Both the position numbers and the translations under genes were made by a program. Shown one piece after another: positions 1 through 8,445 of a stretch of DNA of 64,000 nt. Location of the stretch: contig NZ_CP015963.1 in NCBI RefSeq assembly GCF_001663155.1, positions 186,001-250,000 on the forward strand. Direction: 5' to 3'. Numbering within the stretch: position 1 is the first letter of the stretch; every line of letters starts with the position of its first letter. The notes below the pieces were generated by a model. The model had not been told where the DNA came from, made no database searches, and saw only the letters and a list, made by a program, of their open reading frames with translations. Source of the DNA: Altererythrobacter ishigakiensis. GTDB lineage: Bacteria > Pseudomonadota > Alphaproteobacteria > Sphingomonadales > Sphingomonadaceae.

Positions 1-762
1 AATCATTCCACCTGATATCGTACCATCATCTTTCAGCTTCGCGATATCTGCCGGGGTAAGATCTGTCAGCAGCTGCCCCTGCTTATCGAGCACGCCTGCC
101 ACATCGGTCAGCAGGAAAAGCCGCGCCGCCCCCAATGCCGCTGCAATTGCGCCCGCCATCGTATCGGCATTGATGTTGTAGGTGTTGCCTTGTGCATCAG
201 CGCCGATCGGTGCGATCACCGGGATCATCCCTGAGGCTACAGCAGTGTCGATAATGGTGGTATCGACATGTTCGGGCTCGCCAACAAAGCCAAGGTCAAC
301 TGCCTTTTCGATATTGCTGTCGGGGTCGCGCGTGGTGCGCTCCACCTTCTTGGCCCGGACAAGCCCGCCATCCTTGCCAGAAATCCCGATTGCCTTGCCA
401 CCGGCACCTGTCAGCCATCCGACCAACTGTTTGTTGATCGCGCCAGACAAAACCATCTCGGCAACGTCGGCAGTGGCTTTATCGGTGACACGCAATCCGT
501 CGACGAACGTGCTTTCGACACCCAGCTTTTTGAGCATTTCGCCAATCTGCGGTCCTCCGCCATGCACGACCACTGGATTGATACCGACCGCCTTTAGCAA
601 CACGATGTCTTCAGCAAAATCGCGCGCAGCTTCTGGGTCGCCCATCGCATGACCGCCATATTTCACAACAAAGGTGCGCCCGGCATAGCGCTGAAAATAG
701 GGCAATGCCTCTATCAGCACTTCGGCCTTCGCCAGCATATTGGGATCGCTACTCGCGCTCAT
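1..762 (-). CDS. argB: Acetylglutamate kinase, 3' end outside window
   Basis: Phosphorylates N-acetyl-L-glutamate in the cytosolic arginine pathway. The reverse strand reads from an ATG at 762 ([20 protein letters not shown]) and stays open to base 1, so the C-terminal part lies outside the window. Visible family signatures are the N-terminal [10 protein letters not shown] glycine-rich loop, [14 protein letters not shown] for the acetylglutamate/ATP site, and [17 protein letters not shown] followed by LLTDVAGV. An AGGAG-type ribosome site precedes the start. Identity is clear from these motifs; only completeness is unknown. Confidence 0.95.
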   Translation of the reverse strand, partial: MSASSDPNMLAKAEVLIEALPYFQRYAGRTFVVKYGGHAMGDPEAARDFAEDIVLLKAVGINPVVVHGGGPQIGEMLKKLGVESTFVDGLRVTDKATADVAEMVLSGAINKQLVGWLTGAGGKAIGISGKDGGLVRAKKVERTTRDPDSNIEKAVDLGFVGEPEHVDTTIIDTAVASGMIPVIAPIGADAQGNTYNINADTMAGAIAAALGAARLFLLTDVAGVLDKQGQLLTDLTPADIAKLKDDGTISGGMI

Positions 763-935
763 CGCGCTTCTCCTGCCCGTACTTCGCTCTGAAAACGTCC
801 GAGAGCGCTTAGCTGTTCAGACACAAAGTGAAAAGCGCGTTTCCCATATGTAACCTTTTCGACGAGAAACGCGAATTTCCCGATGTCTTCCCCATTCCGG
901 GGGCGTCACGAAGTGAATGCCAAGGGAGCAAGAAC

Positions 936-1292
936 GTGAACTCGAATCAGATCAAAGGCGGCTTTGCGGTCGCTATCGCTGCAGGTCTCGCGGCTGCATG
1001 TTCGCCGGCCGCTGAAGAATCAGGCGCGGCTGCGGACACAACCAGCATTTCCGAGGAAGCAACCGAAGTTGCGGTATCGGATATCAGCGTTGAAGGCGAC
1101 GGCAAGCCGGACAAATGCTATGGTATTGCGCTTGCAGGCAAAAATGATTGCGCCGCAGGCCCAGGCACAAGCTGCGCAGGCACAAGTACAGTCGATTACC
1201 AGGGCAACGCCTGGACCTATGTGGACGATGGAACATGCCTGACAACCGACACGCCAAACGGCACCGGCTCACTGGCACCTATCGAAGCGTGA
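936..1292 (+). CDS. DUF2282 / BufA1-type bufferin precursor, apparently without its maturase genes
   Basis: A GTG start at 936 is preferred: AGGGAG (923-928) sits 7 bases upstream and the protein then begins with an N-terminal export signal ([21 protein letters not shown]). An in-frame ATG at 828 lacks such a site. A linker rich in A, E and T precedes a core with the four-cysteine pattern of DUF2282: [33 protein letters not shown]. In known BufA1 proteins, precursors of copper-binding modified peptides, a DUF692 (MNIO) enzyme with a BufC-type partner modifies the core. Neither is visible here. The signal ends in LAAAC, so it might be lipidated, although the lipobox has Ala at -3. Family membership is strong; modification and copper role are inference. 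Confidence 0.85.
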   Translation: MNSNQIKGGFAVAIAAGLAAACSPAAEESGAAADTTSISEEATEVAVSDISVEGDGKPDKCYGIALAGKNDCAAGPGTSCAGTSTVDYQGNAWTYVDDGTCLTTDTPNGTGSLAPIEA

Positions 1293-1325
1293 CCCTGTCA
1301 AGAATTCGCGCGATCAGCGTGCTTT

Positions 1326-1355
1326 ACAGGCCGCGGGAGCAATCCTGCGGCCTGT
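1326..1355 (+). terminator. Strong hairpin downstream of the DUF2282 gene
   Basis: ACAGGCCGC (1326-1334) pairs with GCGGCCTGT (1347-1355), and GGA/TCC extends the stem around a GCAA loop. It lies 34 bases after the stop codon. The following bases (TCCTATTCC) are only weakly T-rich, so it is a stable 3' hairpin and only a possible intrinsic terminator. Confidence 0.5.
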
Positions 1356-1389
1356 TCCTATTCCAGCATCGCCATGGTAGCCTCGTTGC

Positions 1390-1923
1390 ATGCTCAAACG
1401 ACGCTCTCGCAGATCGCGCAGGCAGCGCTGGTTAGGCTGGTGGGTGATCTGGCGCATACCGGTTTTGCTCATTGTCGTGATGCTTGCCTGGTGGTTCATT
1501 TACCGGCCGATAGCGGCGAGCATGGCGGATTGGGCCGAGGTACAATACGACTTTGATGTATGCGGTGAGCGTGGACGCGGCTTTGCTTGCGTATCCGACG
1601 GAGACACTGTGACATTGGGTTATGGCAGCAGCGCACGGCGCATCCGCCTGACCGGATTCAATGCGCCAGAGATCGAAGGCCAATGTCCGGCTGAAAGCGC
1701 GGCAGCACTGCGCGCGCAGGCCGAATTGCGCGCATGGCTCAATCATGGAGCATTTGAGTGGGATGGCGGATCGGAGCCTCCCCGTGATCGCTATGGCCGT
1801 GAACTACGCAGCGTGCGGCGAACTGCTCCCGATGGCTCAAGCGAAACCCTCGCCGAGCATATGATCGACGCGGATTTGGCCGAGGGACCAGGTCCCTGGC
1901 AGTACCAGAACTGGTGCAGCTAA
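1390..1923 (+). CDS. Membrane-anchored thermonuclease-like (SNase-fold) protein
   Basis: 177 residues. An Arg-rich N terminus (residues 1-14) leads into one transmembrane helix (about 21-42), after which the protein is predicted to lie in the periplasm. The rest resembles staphylococcal nuclease-like (TNase/SNc) domains: CVSDGDTVTL, the RIRLTGFNAPEI strand-turn that carries the Arg and the PE pair, and DRYGREL near the third catalytic position. Those residues suggest possible phosphodiesterase activity, but the domain is short and activity is not proven. The ribosome site is weak. It stands alone between the DUF2282 gene and the convergent sulfotransferase gene. Confidence 0.8.
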   Translation: MLKRRSRRSRRQRWLGWWVIWRIPVLLIVVMLAWWFIYRPIAASMADWAEVQYDFDVCGERGRGFACVSDGDTVTLGYGSSARRIRLTGFNAPEIEGQCPAESAAALRAQAELRAWLNHGAFEWDGGSEPPRDRYGRELRSVRRTAPDGSSETLAEHMIDADLAEGPGPWQYQNWCS

Positions 1924-1932
1924 GGCGCCGAA

Positions 1933-2838
1933 CTACTTTTCGAGCTCAGCTGCCAATTCCGCAAAGTTCGCATGCCCAGTTACCGGCGTAACCCTCTCTG
2001 CCCACATCGCGTCAATCTGCTCAACGATCGACGCGGGAACCTGTTTCGGATCGCTGCCTTCGGCTTGAACCTTGGTTGAATCGCTATCAGCAGGGATACC
2101 GAGCTTCTGCTCCATAATCGCACACGCCATGCCGTCATCAAACCTGTCTTTGTGCGCGTACATGAATTCTCGGGTCGTCATCTTCTCGACCTCTGACACG
2201 ATGTCTTCATCCGCATCGATTCCGCATAATTCGGCCAGCCGCTGGATCATTGCGCGCTTGTTCTTCACTGCCCAACGGTAACTTGTAACCAGCGAATCCG
2301 GCTCGTCGCGACGGGCATACCAGCTCAGCAAGTGCGTGAAATAATCGCATCCGCCCGGTCCGCCCGTCATCCAGAATGGCATGAAACCTTCCATCGAGAC
2401 CGCGCCCGTCTCAATCCACCAGCCTTCAAAAAAGCGGTGGAAGCTCACATAGGTCTCATATGGATCGCGCAGTGTCACAACATAGCGCATTCCCGGTGGC
2501 AGCCGCTCATATTCGCGGTGAGACTTGAAACCACGCGGCTTGGCCCGCTGCTCCACATTCATATCGAAGTCGAGCATCACCGCAGTATCCTCCCACGGTG
2601 TCATCCGGCTGATATCATCGAAATCCATGTCGCCTTTGCCGGTCGCCGTAATCATCCTCAACTGATGGAACATTTGCTGCATCATGGTGGTGCCGCTCTT
2701 GCCCCAACAGGTGATGAAGACGTCGCCCGTTTGCGGCTGGTAAGGACGGAAATTTACCGGCTCATGCGCGTGCAAGGCCGCTATGTTGATCCCGAATTCT
2801 TCGATGTTGCGCGCGCGCCTGCCCAGGCCTGCAGTCAT
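1933..2838 (-). CDS. Sulfotransferase-domain protein
   Basis: 301 residues, cytosolic, no signal peptide. CWGKSGTTMM at residues 44-53 is the 5'-phosphosulfate-binding loop of PAPS-dependent sulfotransferases, and RYVVTLRDPYETYVSFHRFF (about 118-137) is the 3'-phosphate-binding region with its conserved Arg and Ser. The family moves sulfate from PAPS to hydroxyls or amines of small molecules; the acceptor cannot be read from sequence. GAGGGG precedes the ATG. Length matches the Sulfotransfer_1 family. It lies close to the DsrE-like gene on the same strand but is separated by a 42-base gap. Confidence 0.88.
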   Translation of the reverse strand: MTAGLGRRARNIEEFGINIAALHAHEPVNFRPYQPQTGDVFITCWGKSGTTMMQQMFHQLRMITATGKGDMDFDDISRMTPWEDTAVMLDFDMNVEQRAKPRGFKSHREYERLPPGMRYVVTLRDPYETYVSFHRFFEGWWIETGAVSMEGFMPFWMTGGPGGCDYFTHLLSWYARRDEPDSLVTSYRWAVKNKRAMIQRLAELCGIDADEDIVSEVEKMTTREFMYAHKDRFDDGMACAIMEQKLGIPADSDSTKVQAEGSDPKQVPASIVEQIDAMWAERVTPVTGHANFAELAAELEK

Positions 2839-2880
2839 GATTGTCCCCTCAACGGCGCGACCCGTGTGATCCGACTTAGC

Positions 2881-3396
2881 TCAATATGGGTTGATACCAA
2901 AGCCCCGTCGTTGAAGCTCCGCGTGGGCGGCCGTACCACTGGGCGCCATTTTCACGCCGTCAAGCAGATGCGCGTTGCCGACACCGTGATATTTTGCCGC
3001 TACGCCGCACACCCAGATTTCCGCACCATAGCCGATCAGCTGTGCGATATCGTTATAGGCCTGATTGGTCTCGTCCTCATACTTCTCACCATAGCGCGCG
3101 TCATTGACGACATCGAAGACGGCAGGTCCGTGGACGACAATCGCCACCTTCACCCGCTCTGGGTCAACGCCTTCAGCTTCCATCGCGCGGATAAACCCAA
3201 GCGCGCGGCGAAATGCGGCATTTGGCTTGCCTGCTTCGCTTTCATACGCGTCAAAACTGTGCATCCATACTGCATCAGCGGGAAACTCCATACCGGACGT
3301 CACAACGACTTCTGCCGCTTCCTCCTCATGATGATGCGCAGCGGCGGGAACGCTGAAGGCCAGCGATGCTGCAGCGAGTGACAATGCTAATTTCAT
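2881..3396 (-). CDS. Secreted DsrE-family protein
   Basis: The start is placed at the ATG at 3396 (MKLALSLAAASLAFSVPAAA), a clean signal peptide with AAGGGAAG 4 bases upstream. A longer reading from 3435 would add 13 polar residues in front of the signal. After cleavage comes a His/Glu-rich stretch (HHHEEEAAE), which could bind metal, then a DsrE-like fold with KVAIVVHGPAVFDVVND and a late conserved region GYGAEIWVCGVAAKYHGV. Periplasmic DsrE-like proteins are mostly uncharacterised; a role in sulfur transfer is known only for cytoplasmic relatives. One Cys in VCGVA matches the position of the family cysteine. Confidence 0.82.
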   Translation of the reverse strand: MKLALSLAAASLAFSVPAAAHHHEEEAAEVVVTSGMEFPADAVWMHSFDAYESEAGKPNAAFRRALGFIRAMEAEGVDPERVKVAIVVHGPAVFDVVNDARYGEKYEDETNQAYNDIAQLIGYGAEIWVCGVAAKYHGVGNAHLLDGVKMAPSGTAAHAELQRRGFGINPY

Positions 3397-3511
3397 GGAC
3401 TTCCCTTCTCTTGGATGCGGCCTGCCTTGTGACAATCTCTGGGTCTGTCAGCAAGAGCGGACTTGCAACCGGTTGGCCGGACGTTAGCATGAGCCGCAAG
3501 GGGAGATATCC

Positions 3512-3895
3512 ATGACCAATCAACCTGCACCGGGCACCAGTGGCGGCCCGCCCGCCAAATCAAACGGTTTCGATCTTAATCGCCCAACAATCATCAGCCT
3601 GCTTTACATCCTCAGTTTTGCAACCGGCATCACCGGGGTTATCGGGATCATTATGGCCCATGTCTGGGGCAGCGAGCCGGAGGCCGAGTGGCAGAGATCG
3701 CATTATAGCTATCTAATGCGCACATTCTGGTATGGCTTCCTTGCGTCGATCATTGCTGGCGTCCTCTCGCTGGTTTTCATCGGATTGTTGATGTTCCCGC
3801 TGATCGCGGTCTGGTTTGGCGTGCGCAGTGTGATGAGCCTGGTCAAGGCACAGCGACGCGAGCCGATGCCTGATCCCGAAACGCTATGGGTGTGA
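3512..3895 (+). CDS. DUF4870/Tic20-like small membrane protein
   Basis: 127 residues. A Pro/Gly-rich cytosolic N terminus precedes hydrophobic segments at about 27-52 and 70-105. The spacing and the 'Y.....L..FL.....G.....L....PLI..W' look follow the DUF4870 family, whose function is unknown. AAGGGGAG upstream of the ATG supports the start. The stop overlaps the next gene by 10 bases, so the two are translationally coupled. Confidence 0.72.
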   Translation: MTNQPAPGTSGGPPAKSNGFDLNRPTIISLLYILSFATGITGVIGIIMAHVWGSEPEAEWQRSHYSYLMRTFWYGFLASIIAGVLSLVFIGLLMFPLIAVWFGVRSVMSLVKAQRREPMPDPETLWV

Positions 3896-4524
3896 GTCTT
3901 CGCGCAGGCGCGGCGCTTGCGCTCGCACTGGCGAGTTGCTCGGCGCCCGAGACGCGATCCGACACCACCGATCCGCAAGACGCATTCTGGGATACGCTGT
4001 CCAGCCATTGCGGAAACGCCTATGCGGGCGAAATCGTCAGCGAGGATGAGCGAGATGCCGACTGGCAAGGCCGCGATATGCTCGCGCATTGGGCTCAGTG
4101 CGACGAGAGGGTGATCGCGATTGCCTTCCACATGGAATACCCCGAGCGAGAGAATGGCTGGGACCGGTCGCGCACATGGGTGGTGACGCGGACCGACGCA
4201 GGATTACGCCTGAAGCATGATCATCGCCACGATGATGGCGAGCCGGATGCGGTGACCATGTATGGCGGTGATACAGCCGATGATGGCTCAGCCACGGCTC
4301 AGGATTTTCCAGTGGATCAGGAAAGTATCGCGCTGTTCACCCGCGAAGGCTTAGACGCCTCGCTCACCAATGTCTGGCGGCTGGAAGTCACACCCGTTGA
4401 CAGCGAGGACCCGCATTTCGTGTACCAGCTGACGCGCAGGAATGACTCCACGCGTCGGTTCCGTGTACTCTTTGATGCGAGCAAGAAAGTGGAGCCGCCG
4501 CCACCCGCCTGGGGAAGGAAATGA
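3886..4524 (+). CDS. Predicted lipoprotein of unknown function
   Basis: 212 residues. The N terminus GVSLRAGAALALALASCSAP has a perfect LASC lipobox at residue 18, so it should be lipid-anchored and exported. The mature part contains SHCGNAYAGEIVS, QCDERVIAIAFHMEYPERE and RTWVVTRTDAGLRLKHDHRH, with two mature cysteines besides the lipidated one. I do not recognise an enzyme motif. The start lies inside the end of the DUF4870-like gene, which suggests co-expression. The downstream small lipoprotein is convergent. Confidence 0.75.
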   Translation: MGVSLRAGAALALALASCSAPETRSDTTDPQDAFWDTLSSHCGNAYAGEIVSEDERDADWQGRDMLAHWAQCDERVIAIAFHMEYPERENGWDRSRTWVVTRTDAGLRLKHDHRHDDGEPDAVTMYGGDTADDGSATAQDFPVDQESIALFTREGLDASLTNVWRLEVTPVDSEDPHFVYQLTRRNDSTRRFRVLFDASKKVEPPPPAWGRK

Positions 4525-4547
4525 GCAGGCAGGACGGCTCCAAACTT

Positions 4548-4745
4548 TTAATCGCCTGAGGGAAGTTCGTCCCCATCGGCGGCAGGTACATTGGTCATTT
4601 CGGTTTCGGGCAGATCAACCGGCACAGCGTTGGGATCCGGCTGTGTCACGATCAGCTCGCCACCGCTTTCATCGACAAAGTCGGTTTCGTAGCTCTTTTC
4701 TTCCTGCGCCTGGCTGCAAGCTGCAACCGCCAGCGTGGCGACCAT
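4548..4745 (-). CDS. Small predicted lipoprotein, start uncertain
   Basis: 65 residues from the ATG at 4745. A VAAC lipobox occurs at residue 10 and is followed by an acidic tail (AQEEKSYETDFVDESGGE). The hydrophobic stretch is shorter than a normal signal and lacks a positive n-region. Upstream, the frame stays open (RKFDEHPPRITLA-) but has no ATG, GTG or TTG before it enters the DUF465 gene. A non-standard start or a small frameshift near a run of five C's (4762-4766) could explain this. Likely a genuine lipoprotein gene with an ill-defined 5' end. Confidence 0.55.
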   Translation of the reverse strand: MVATLAVAACSQAQEEKSYETDFVDESGGELIVTQPDPNAVPVDLPETEMTNVPAADGDELPSGD

Positions 4746-4783
4746 GGCCAGCGTGATACGCGGGGGATGTTCGTCAAACTTCC

Positions 4784-5041
4784 TTATGCGGTGACTCCTC
4801 TCGCCTTGGTGACAATGCCTGTGATCTCGTCGAGCAGCGCCAGCCGCTGTTTCTTCAGCGTTTCCGTGCGCTCATCGCTCGCGGCTTCGGTTTCGGCCTC
4901 GATGCGGTGCACTTCACGATTGACCTCGTGATATTGATCCGCGAGCCGCGCGTAATGCGCATCTTCAGCCTTCAGGCGGGTCAGCAGATCGCGATCACGC
5001 TTGAAAATTGCGGTCAGTTCATTGGGCGTGTGCTGGGACAT
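4784..5041 (-). CDS. DUF465 / YdcH-family coiled-coil protein
   Basis: 85 residues and highly charged. HTPNELTAIFKRDRDLLTRL and AHYARLADQYHEVNREVHRIE are typical of the short helical-hairpin DUF465 family, whose members are small cytosolic proteins of unknown function. The ATG at 5041 is preceded by GGAGAGACA. The small lipoprotein lies just downstream on the same strand, so the two may share a transcript. Confidence 0.8.
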   Translation of the reverse strand: MSQHTPNELTAIFKRDRDLLTRLKAEDAHYARLADQYHEVNREVHRIEAETEAASDERTETLKKQRLALLDEITGIVTKARGVTA

Positions 5042-5182
5042 TTGCGTGTCTCTCCTTCGGTGGTGATGGAGGCACTATGGCGCTGAGCCGCGTACCACGC
5101 TTTGATCGGGATCAAATTCAAGCGTGCGAGGAAAGCCAAGTGAGCGGATGCGAACGTCGGCGTTTGAGGCTAAGACAAACTA

Positions 5183-5635
5183 ATGACCAAGGTCACCGCC
5201 TGTGAAGTGCCGGAAGGCAGCTTGCTTGCCCAGTATGGCGGGCCGGGGGACTATCGCGACTGTTTCTGCCGCGAGGTGCCGGGTGAAGTGTCGTTAGCGC
5301 AATATATCGAGCGGTTCTATTCCAGCATGGCCTTCGCGCCGGAGCGGGTGATCCTTGGCCTTATCGGGAGAGGAGCAACGGCTGAGAGCATCCGCGCGCT
5401 GGCTCGCGGCGACACAGACAAAATCGCGGTGTGGCAACTGGTCAAGCGTACACCCGATCAAATTCTCTTGCTCTCCAAGGACACCAACACAGCGAGTTGG
5501 CTCTCCACTCAACCGGTGGAGGGCAATACGAAGCTTTACTTTGGATCATGGGTTGGCGGGATCGAGCAATCCGGCTGGCGCGAAATGCTCGGCGCGCATG
5601 TATGGTATTCGTGCGTGCTGCTGGGCGAGGCCTAA
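5183..5635 (+). CDS. Conserved hypothetical protein
   Basis: 150 residues. No signal peptide or membrane helix. It contains SLAQYIERFYSSMAFAPERVILGLIG, IRALARGDTDKIAVWQLVKR, PDQILLLS and KLYFGSWV. This looks like a small alpha/beta domain with an amphipathic first half, and I have no secure family name for it. The ribosome site is poor. It is flanked by a DUF465 gene (divergent) and nrdB (convergent). Codon choice looks like its neighbours, so it is probably a real chromosomal gene. Confidence 0.6.
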   Translation: MTKVTACEVPEGSLLAQYGGPGDYRDCFCREVPGEVSLAQYIERFYSSMAFAPERVILGLIGRGATAESIRALARGDTDKIAVWQLVKRTPDQILLLSKDTNTASWLSTQPVEGNTKLYFGSWVGGIEQSGWREMLGAHVWYSCVLLGEA

Positions 5636-5769
5636 TGGAGGTCTAAATTACGACCATACAACGTGTTTCGCGCTGAGATCTGTGCACGGAGTTGCCTTTT
5701 TAGTTCAGACAAATCTATGCCAGCTGCGCAAGTCAGCCCGATGTAAAGCGTAGGCTCCTTAGCAAAACC

Positions 5770-6819
5770 CTACTCCGCTGCTTCGGTATCTCCGAACATA
5801 TCCGGGCCATCGTCGACAAGTTCTTCGTCGTTCGTCGCTTTCGCCTTCTGGCGTTTGTCGAAGCTCGACCACACGTCGTTCCAGTTACCCTTGGTCGCAG
5901 CCTTTGAGTATTCGGTCGCGCGGGTTTCGAAGAAGTTGGCGTGCTCCACACCATTCAGCAGCGGGGCGAGCCATGGCAGCGGGTGATCATCAACCATATA
6001 GATCGGCTGCAGCCCCAGCTGGCCCAGGCGCCAGTCCGCGATGTAGCGGATATACTTCTTGATCTCTTTCGCGGTCATGCCGGAAACCGGCCCCATCTCG
6101 AACGCGAGATCGATGAAGTTGTCTTCCAGCCGCACCGACTTCTGACAGATGTCGATGATGTCTTCCTTCACCGCCTTGGTGTAGCAATCCCGCTCACGCA
6201 CGAATTCGTGGAACAGCCGCACGATGCCTTCGCAGTGCAGGCTTTCATCGCGCACTGACCAGCTGACGATCTGGCCCATGCCCTTCATCTTGTTGAAGCG
6301 CGGGAAGTTCATCAGCATGGCGAAGCTGGCGAACAGCTGCATCCCTTCGGTGAAGCCGCCGAACGCGGCTAGCGTGCGCGCGATATCTTCATCTGTGTCG
6401 ACGCCGAAGACCTGAAGGTAATCGTGCTTGTCCTTCATTTCCTCATATTCAAGGAAGGCGCTGTATTCGGATTCCGGCATGCCGATCGTGTCGAGCAAGT
6501 GAGAGTAGGCCGCGATATGCACTGTCTCCATATTGGAGAACGCGGTCAGCATCATCTTCACTTCGGTCGGCTTGAACACGCGGCCGTATTTGTCGTGGTA
6601 GCAATCCTGCACCTCGACATCAGCCTGCGTGAAGAAGCGGAAAATCTGCGTCAGCAGGTTACGTTCATGCTCGGTGATTTTCTGAGCCCAGTCGCGGCAA
6701 TCCTCTCCCAAAGGAACTTCCTCTGGCATCCAGTGGATCTGCTGCTGGCGTTTCCAGAACTCGTAGGCCCATGGATATTCAAAGGGCTTGTAGGTCTTAC
6801 GAGCTTCGAGCAACGACAT
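5770..6819 (-). CDS. nrdB: Class I ribonucleoside-diphosphate reductase, beta subunit
   Basis: The 349-residue radical-generating subunit for deoxyribonucleotide synthesis. The di-metal site is complete: D67, E98 and H101 (METVH), E158 (TEGMQ), E192 and H195 (RDESLH). Y105 (AAYSHLL) sits at the radical tyrosine position, so a class Ia type metal-tyrosyl cofactor is expected. The acidic C-terminal tail (DDGPDMFGDTEAAE) is the usual alpha-subunit docking peptide. GGAG precedes the ATG at 6819. It is separated from nrdA by about 4.1 kb and is not in one simple operon with it, because the diguanylate cyclase gene between them runs the other way. Confidence 0.96.
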   Translation of the reverse strand: MSLLEARKTYKPFEYPWAYEFWKRQQQIHWMPEEVPLGEDCRDWAQKITEHERNLLTQIFRFFTQADVEVQDCYHDKYGRVFKPTEVKMMLTAFSNMETVHIAAYSHLLDTIGMPESEYSAFLEYEEMKDKHDYLQVFGVDTDEDIARTLAAFGGFTEGMQLFASFAMLMNFPRFNKMKGMGQIVSWSVRDESLHCEGIVRLFHEFVRERDCYTKAVKEDIIDICQKSVRLEDNFIDLAFEMGPVSGMTAKEIKKYIRYIADWRLGQLGLQPIYMVDDHPLPWLAPLLNGVEHANFFETRATEYSKAATKGNWNDVWSSFDKRQKAKATNDEELVDDGPDMFGDTEAAE

Positions 6820-6850
6820 CTTGTGGTCTCCGGTTAATCAGTGCGAACGA

Positions 6851-6856
6851 ATTATA
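6851..6856 (-). promoter_or_regulatory. Candidate -10 element for nrdB
   Basis: The reverse strand has TATAAT (in CCCTATATAATTCG) 31 bases before the nrdB ATG. No good -35 hexamer is seen at 16-18 bases spacing. CTATATAATT also partly resembles a NrdR half-site, but no second box is obvious. The rest of 6857-7040 shows nothing further. Confidence 0.4.
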
Positions 6857-7055
6857 TAGGGAATCATTTCGCCGATTCGATAGCAAGCGCGCGCGATCTG
6901 CTGGGGATAGAACGTGCTTTTTTTGAGTCGAACGGGGACGAGTTGCAGCGCCTGCAATCTACAAGTTGCAAATGGGGCAAACTGCGGTGCGCGCGCCGAA
7001 GTATGAGCCAGGCAGAATCCGAAATGCGACACTGATTCGCCGTCCTTATAATCGC

Positions 7056-7095
7056 GTTAACCATTATTCACGGTTTGGAGCCCGATGTTAACCAT
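7056..7095 (+). promoter_or_regulatory. Two GTTAACCAT repeats, candidate CtrA sites
   Basis: GTTAACCAT occurs at 7056-7064 and again at 7087-7095, exactly 31 bases apart (three helical turns) on the same strand. TTAACCAT is the partial CtrA recognition motif known in Alphaproteobacteria. A TATAAT at 7047-7052 would place transcription start near 7059, inside the first repeat, so binding there would be expected to repress the diguanylate cyclase gene. Leader length would be about 110 bases. Confidence 0.5.
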
Positions 7096-7167
7096 CGAGA
7101 CCCGCAGAAATCGTGCATTTTCGGGGCTTTAGGAGATGTTTAACGGGTCTGGCGGTAAGAATTGGGC

Positions 7168-8436
7168 ATGGCACGTGACCCATCACCACATACCTTTGCA
7201 TTGCGCGAGGAAATTGACACGGCTCTTAGAAGCACGGTCGATTTCGATTCGTGGTCGGCAGAGCTGAAAGAAGCGCAGGCGTATCATACACGCAGAGACG
7301 AATTTACCCTGCTGCGTTTCCAGTTGGTCGTCGGTCTGGTGATCAGTGCAGTGACACTGGTGTGGGACTGGTTCGCAGTGCCAGGCCAGTTCGACACCGC
7401 GATTGCATGGCGGCTGTTGACCAATGTGCCATTGGGTGTTTTTGGCCTGACTATGCTGCGCCGTGGCCAGGTCCGCGAAATGAAGATAGTCGTCTCGCTC
7501 AACCTGATCAGCCTAGGCGTACTCAGCATGTTTCTGGCGAGCTATGGTTCGGATGAAGTCATGGCACGCTATACGATGGCCGCCAGCTTTATACTGGCCT
7601 TATCTTGCTTGGCGCTGCCTTTCGCGCCGGCCGATCTGAAGCGGTATGCGCTGGCCTATGGGCTGATCACCGCGCTCGCCGGAATATGGCCGAACCCATT
7701 GCCCGTAAACGAAATGGCTCTGTTCTTGGTCTTCTCTTCGTTGCTGGGCATACCATGCTGGGTGATTGCGCGGCGCAACTGGAACCTTAGGGCGCGTGCC
7801 TTCCTGCTTGATATGCGTGACGATCTGACCCGGGCGGAGCTGGAACAGAACAACGAACTGCTGCGTCAGTTGTCAGAGCAAGACCCGCTGACCGGCATGC
7901 CCAACCGGCGTCATTTCGAACGTGTGGTTGTCGAGCGCCTTGAAGACCGCAAACCCGAACAGGTATCGTCGGGCAGGCTGGCGCTGATGATGATCGACCT
8001 TGATCACTTCAAGGCATTCAATGACCGCCACGGCCACCAGGCGGGCGATCGTTGCCTGACACTGGCCGCGTCACAGCTGCAGTCGGTCTTCCCGCAGGAA
8101 TACGGAATTCTGGCGCGATACGGGGGTGAGGAATTCATCGCCGCGGTGCGCGAGAGAGTGCCAGGCGAAGCCACCAGACTGGCTGAAAACATGCGCGCTG
8201 CAATTGCGGAAATGCTGGTGCCGGTGCGTGACGACAGCAAGCCGCTAATCACGACCAGTATCGGTGTCGCGCTTGCTCCGGCAGATACCCGGCTGGAGCT
8301 GGACGATCTGATCGAGATGGCCGACGTTGCGCTCTACAGCGCGAAACGTGCGGGACGAAACCGTGTGGAAATCATCGAAACCGGTCTGGATGCAGATTTT
8401 TTAGACTTACTGATCGGGGAACAGCGCCGCGCCTGA
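7168..8436 (+). CDS. Membrane-bound diguanylate cyclase (GGDEF)
   Basis: 422 residues from the ATG at 7168; a TTG two codons upstream is an alternative. After about 45 cytosolic residues, five or six hydrophobic helices (about 48-205) form a membrane sensor part. A short helix (LEQNNELLRQLSEQ) connects to a GGDEF domain with DPLTGMPNRRHF, MMIDLDHFKAFND and an intact GGEEF at residues 319-323, so it should make c-di-GMP from two GTP. The RxxD inhibitory site five residues before the signature is absent (YGILA). The gene lies between nrdB and the GntP gene, both on the other strand. Confidence 0.93.
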   Translation: MARDPSPHTFALREEIDTALRSTVDFDSWSAELKEAQAYHTRRDEFTLLRFQLVVGLVISAVTLVWDWFAVPGQFDTAIAWRLLTNVPLGVFGLTMLRRGQVREMKIVVSLNLISLGVLSMFLASYGSDEVMARYTMAASFILALSCLALPFAPADLKRYALAYGLITALAGIWPNPLPVNEMALFLVFSSLLGIPCWVIARRNWNLRARAFLLDMRDDLTRAELEQNNELLRQLSEQDPLTGMPNRRHFERVVVERLEDRKPEQVSSGRLALMMIDLDHFKAFNDRHGHQAGDRCLTLAASQLQSVFPQEYGILARYGGEEFIAAVRERVPGEATRLAENMRAAIAEMLVPVRDDSKPLITTSIGVALAPADTRLELDDLIEMADVALYSAKRAGRNRVEIIETGLDADFLDLLIGEQRRA

Positions 8437-8445
8437 CTGTATAAC

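Noticed and set aside
2332..3381. 349-codon forward open frame across the sulfotransferase and DsrE genes
   Set aside because: It is antisense to two genes with clear motifs, spans their intergenic gap and has no recognisable domain.
4745..4783. Frameshift in the small lipoprotein gene producing a longer signal from a TTG
   Set aside because: One added C would give a good signal peptide, but the ribosome site would then be only one base from the TTG; left as an uncertain start.
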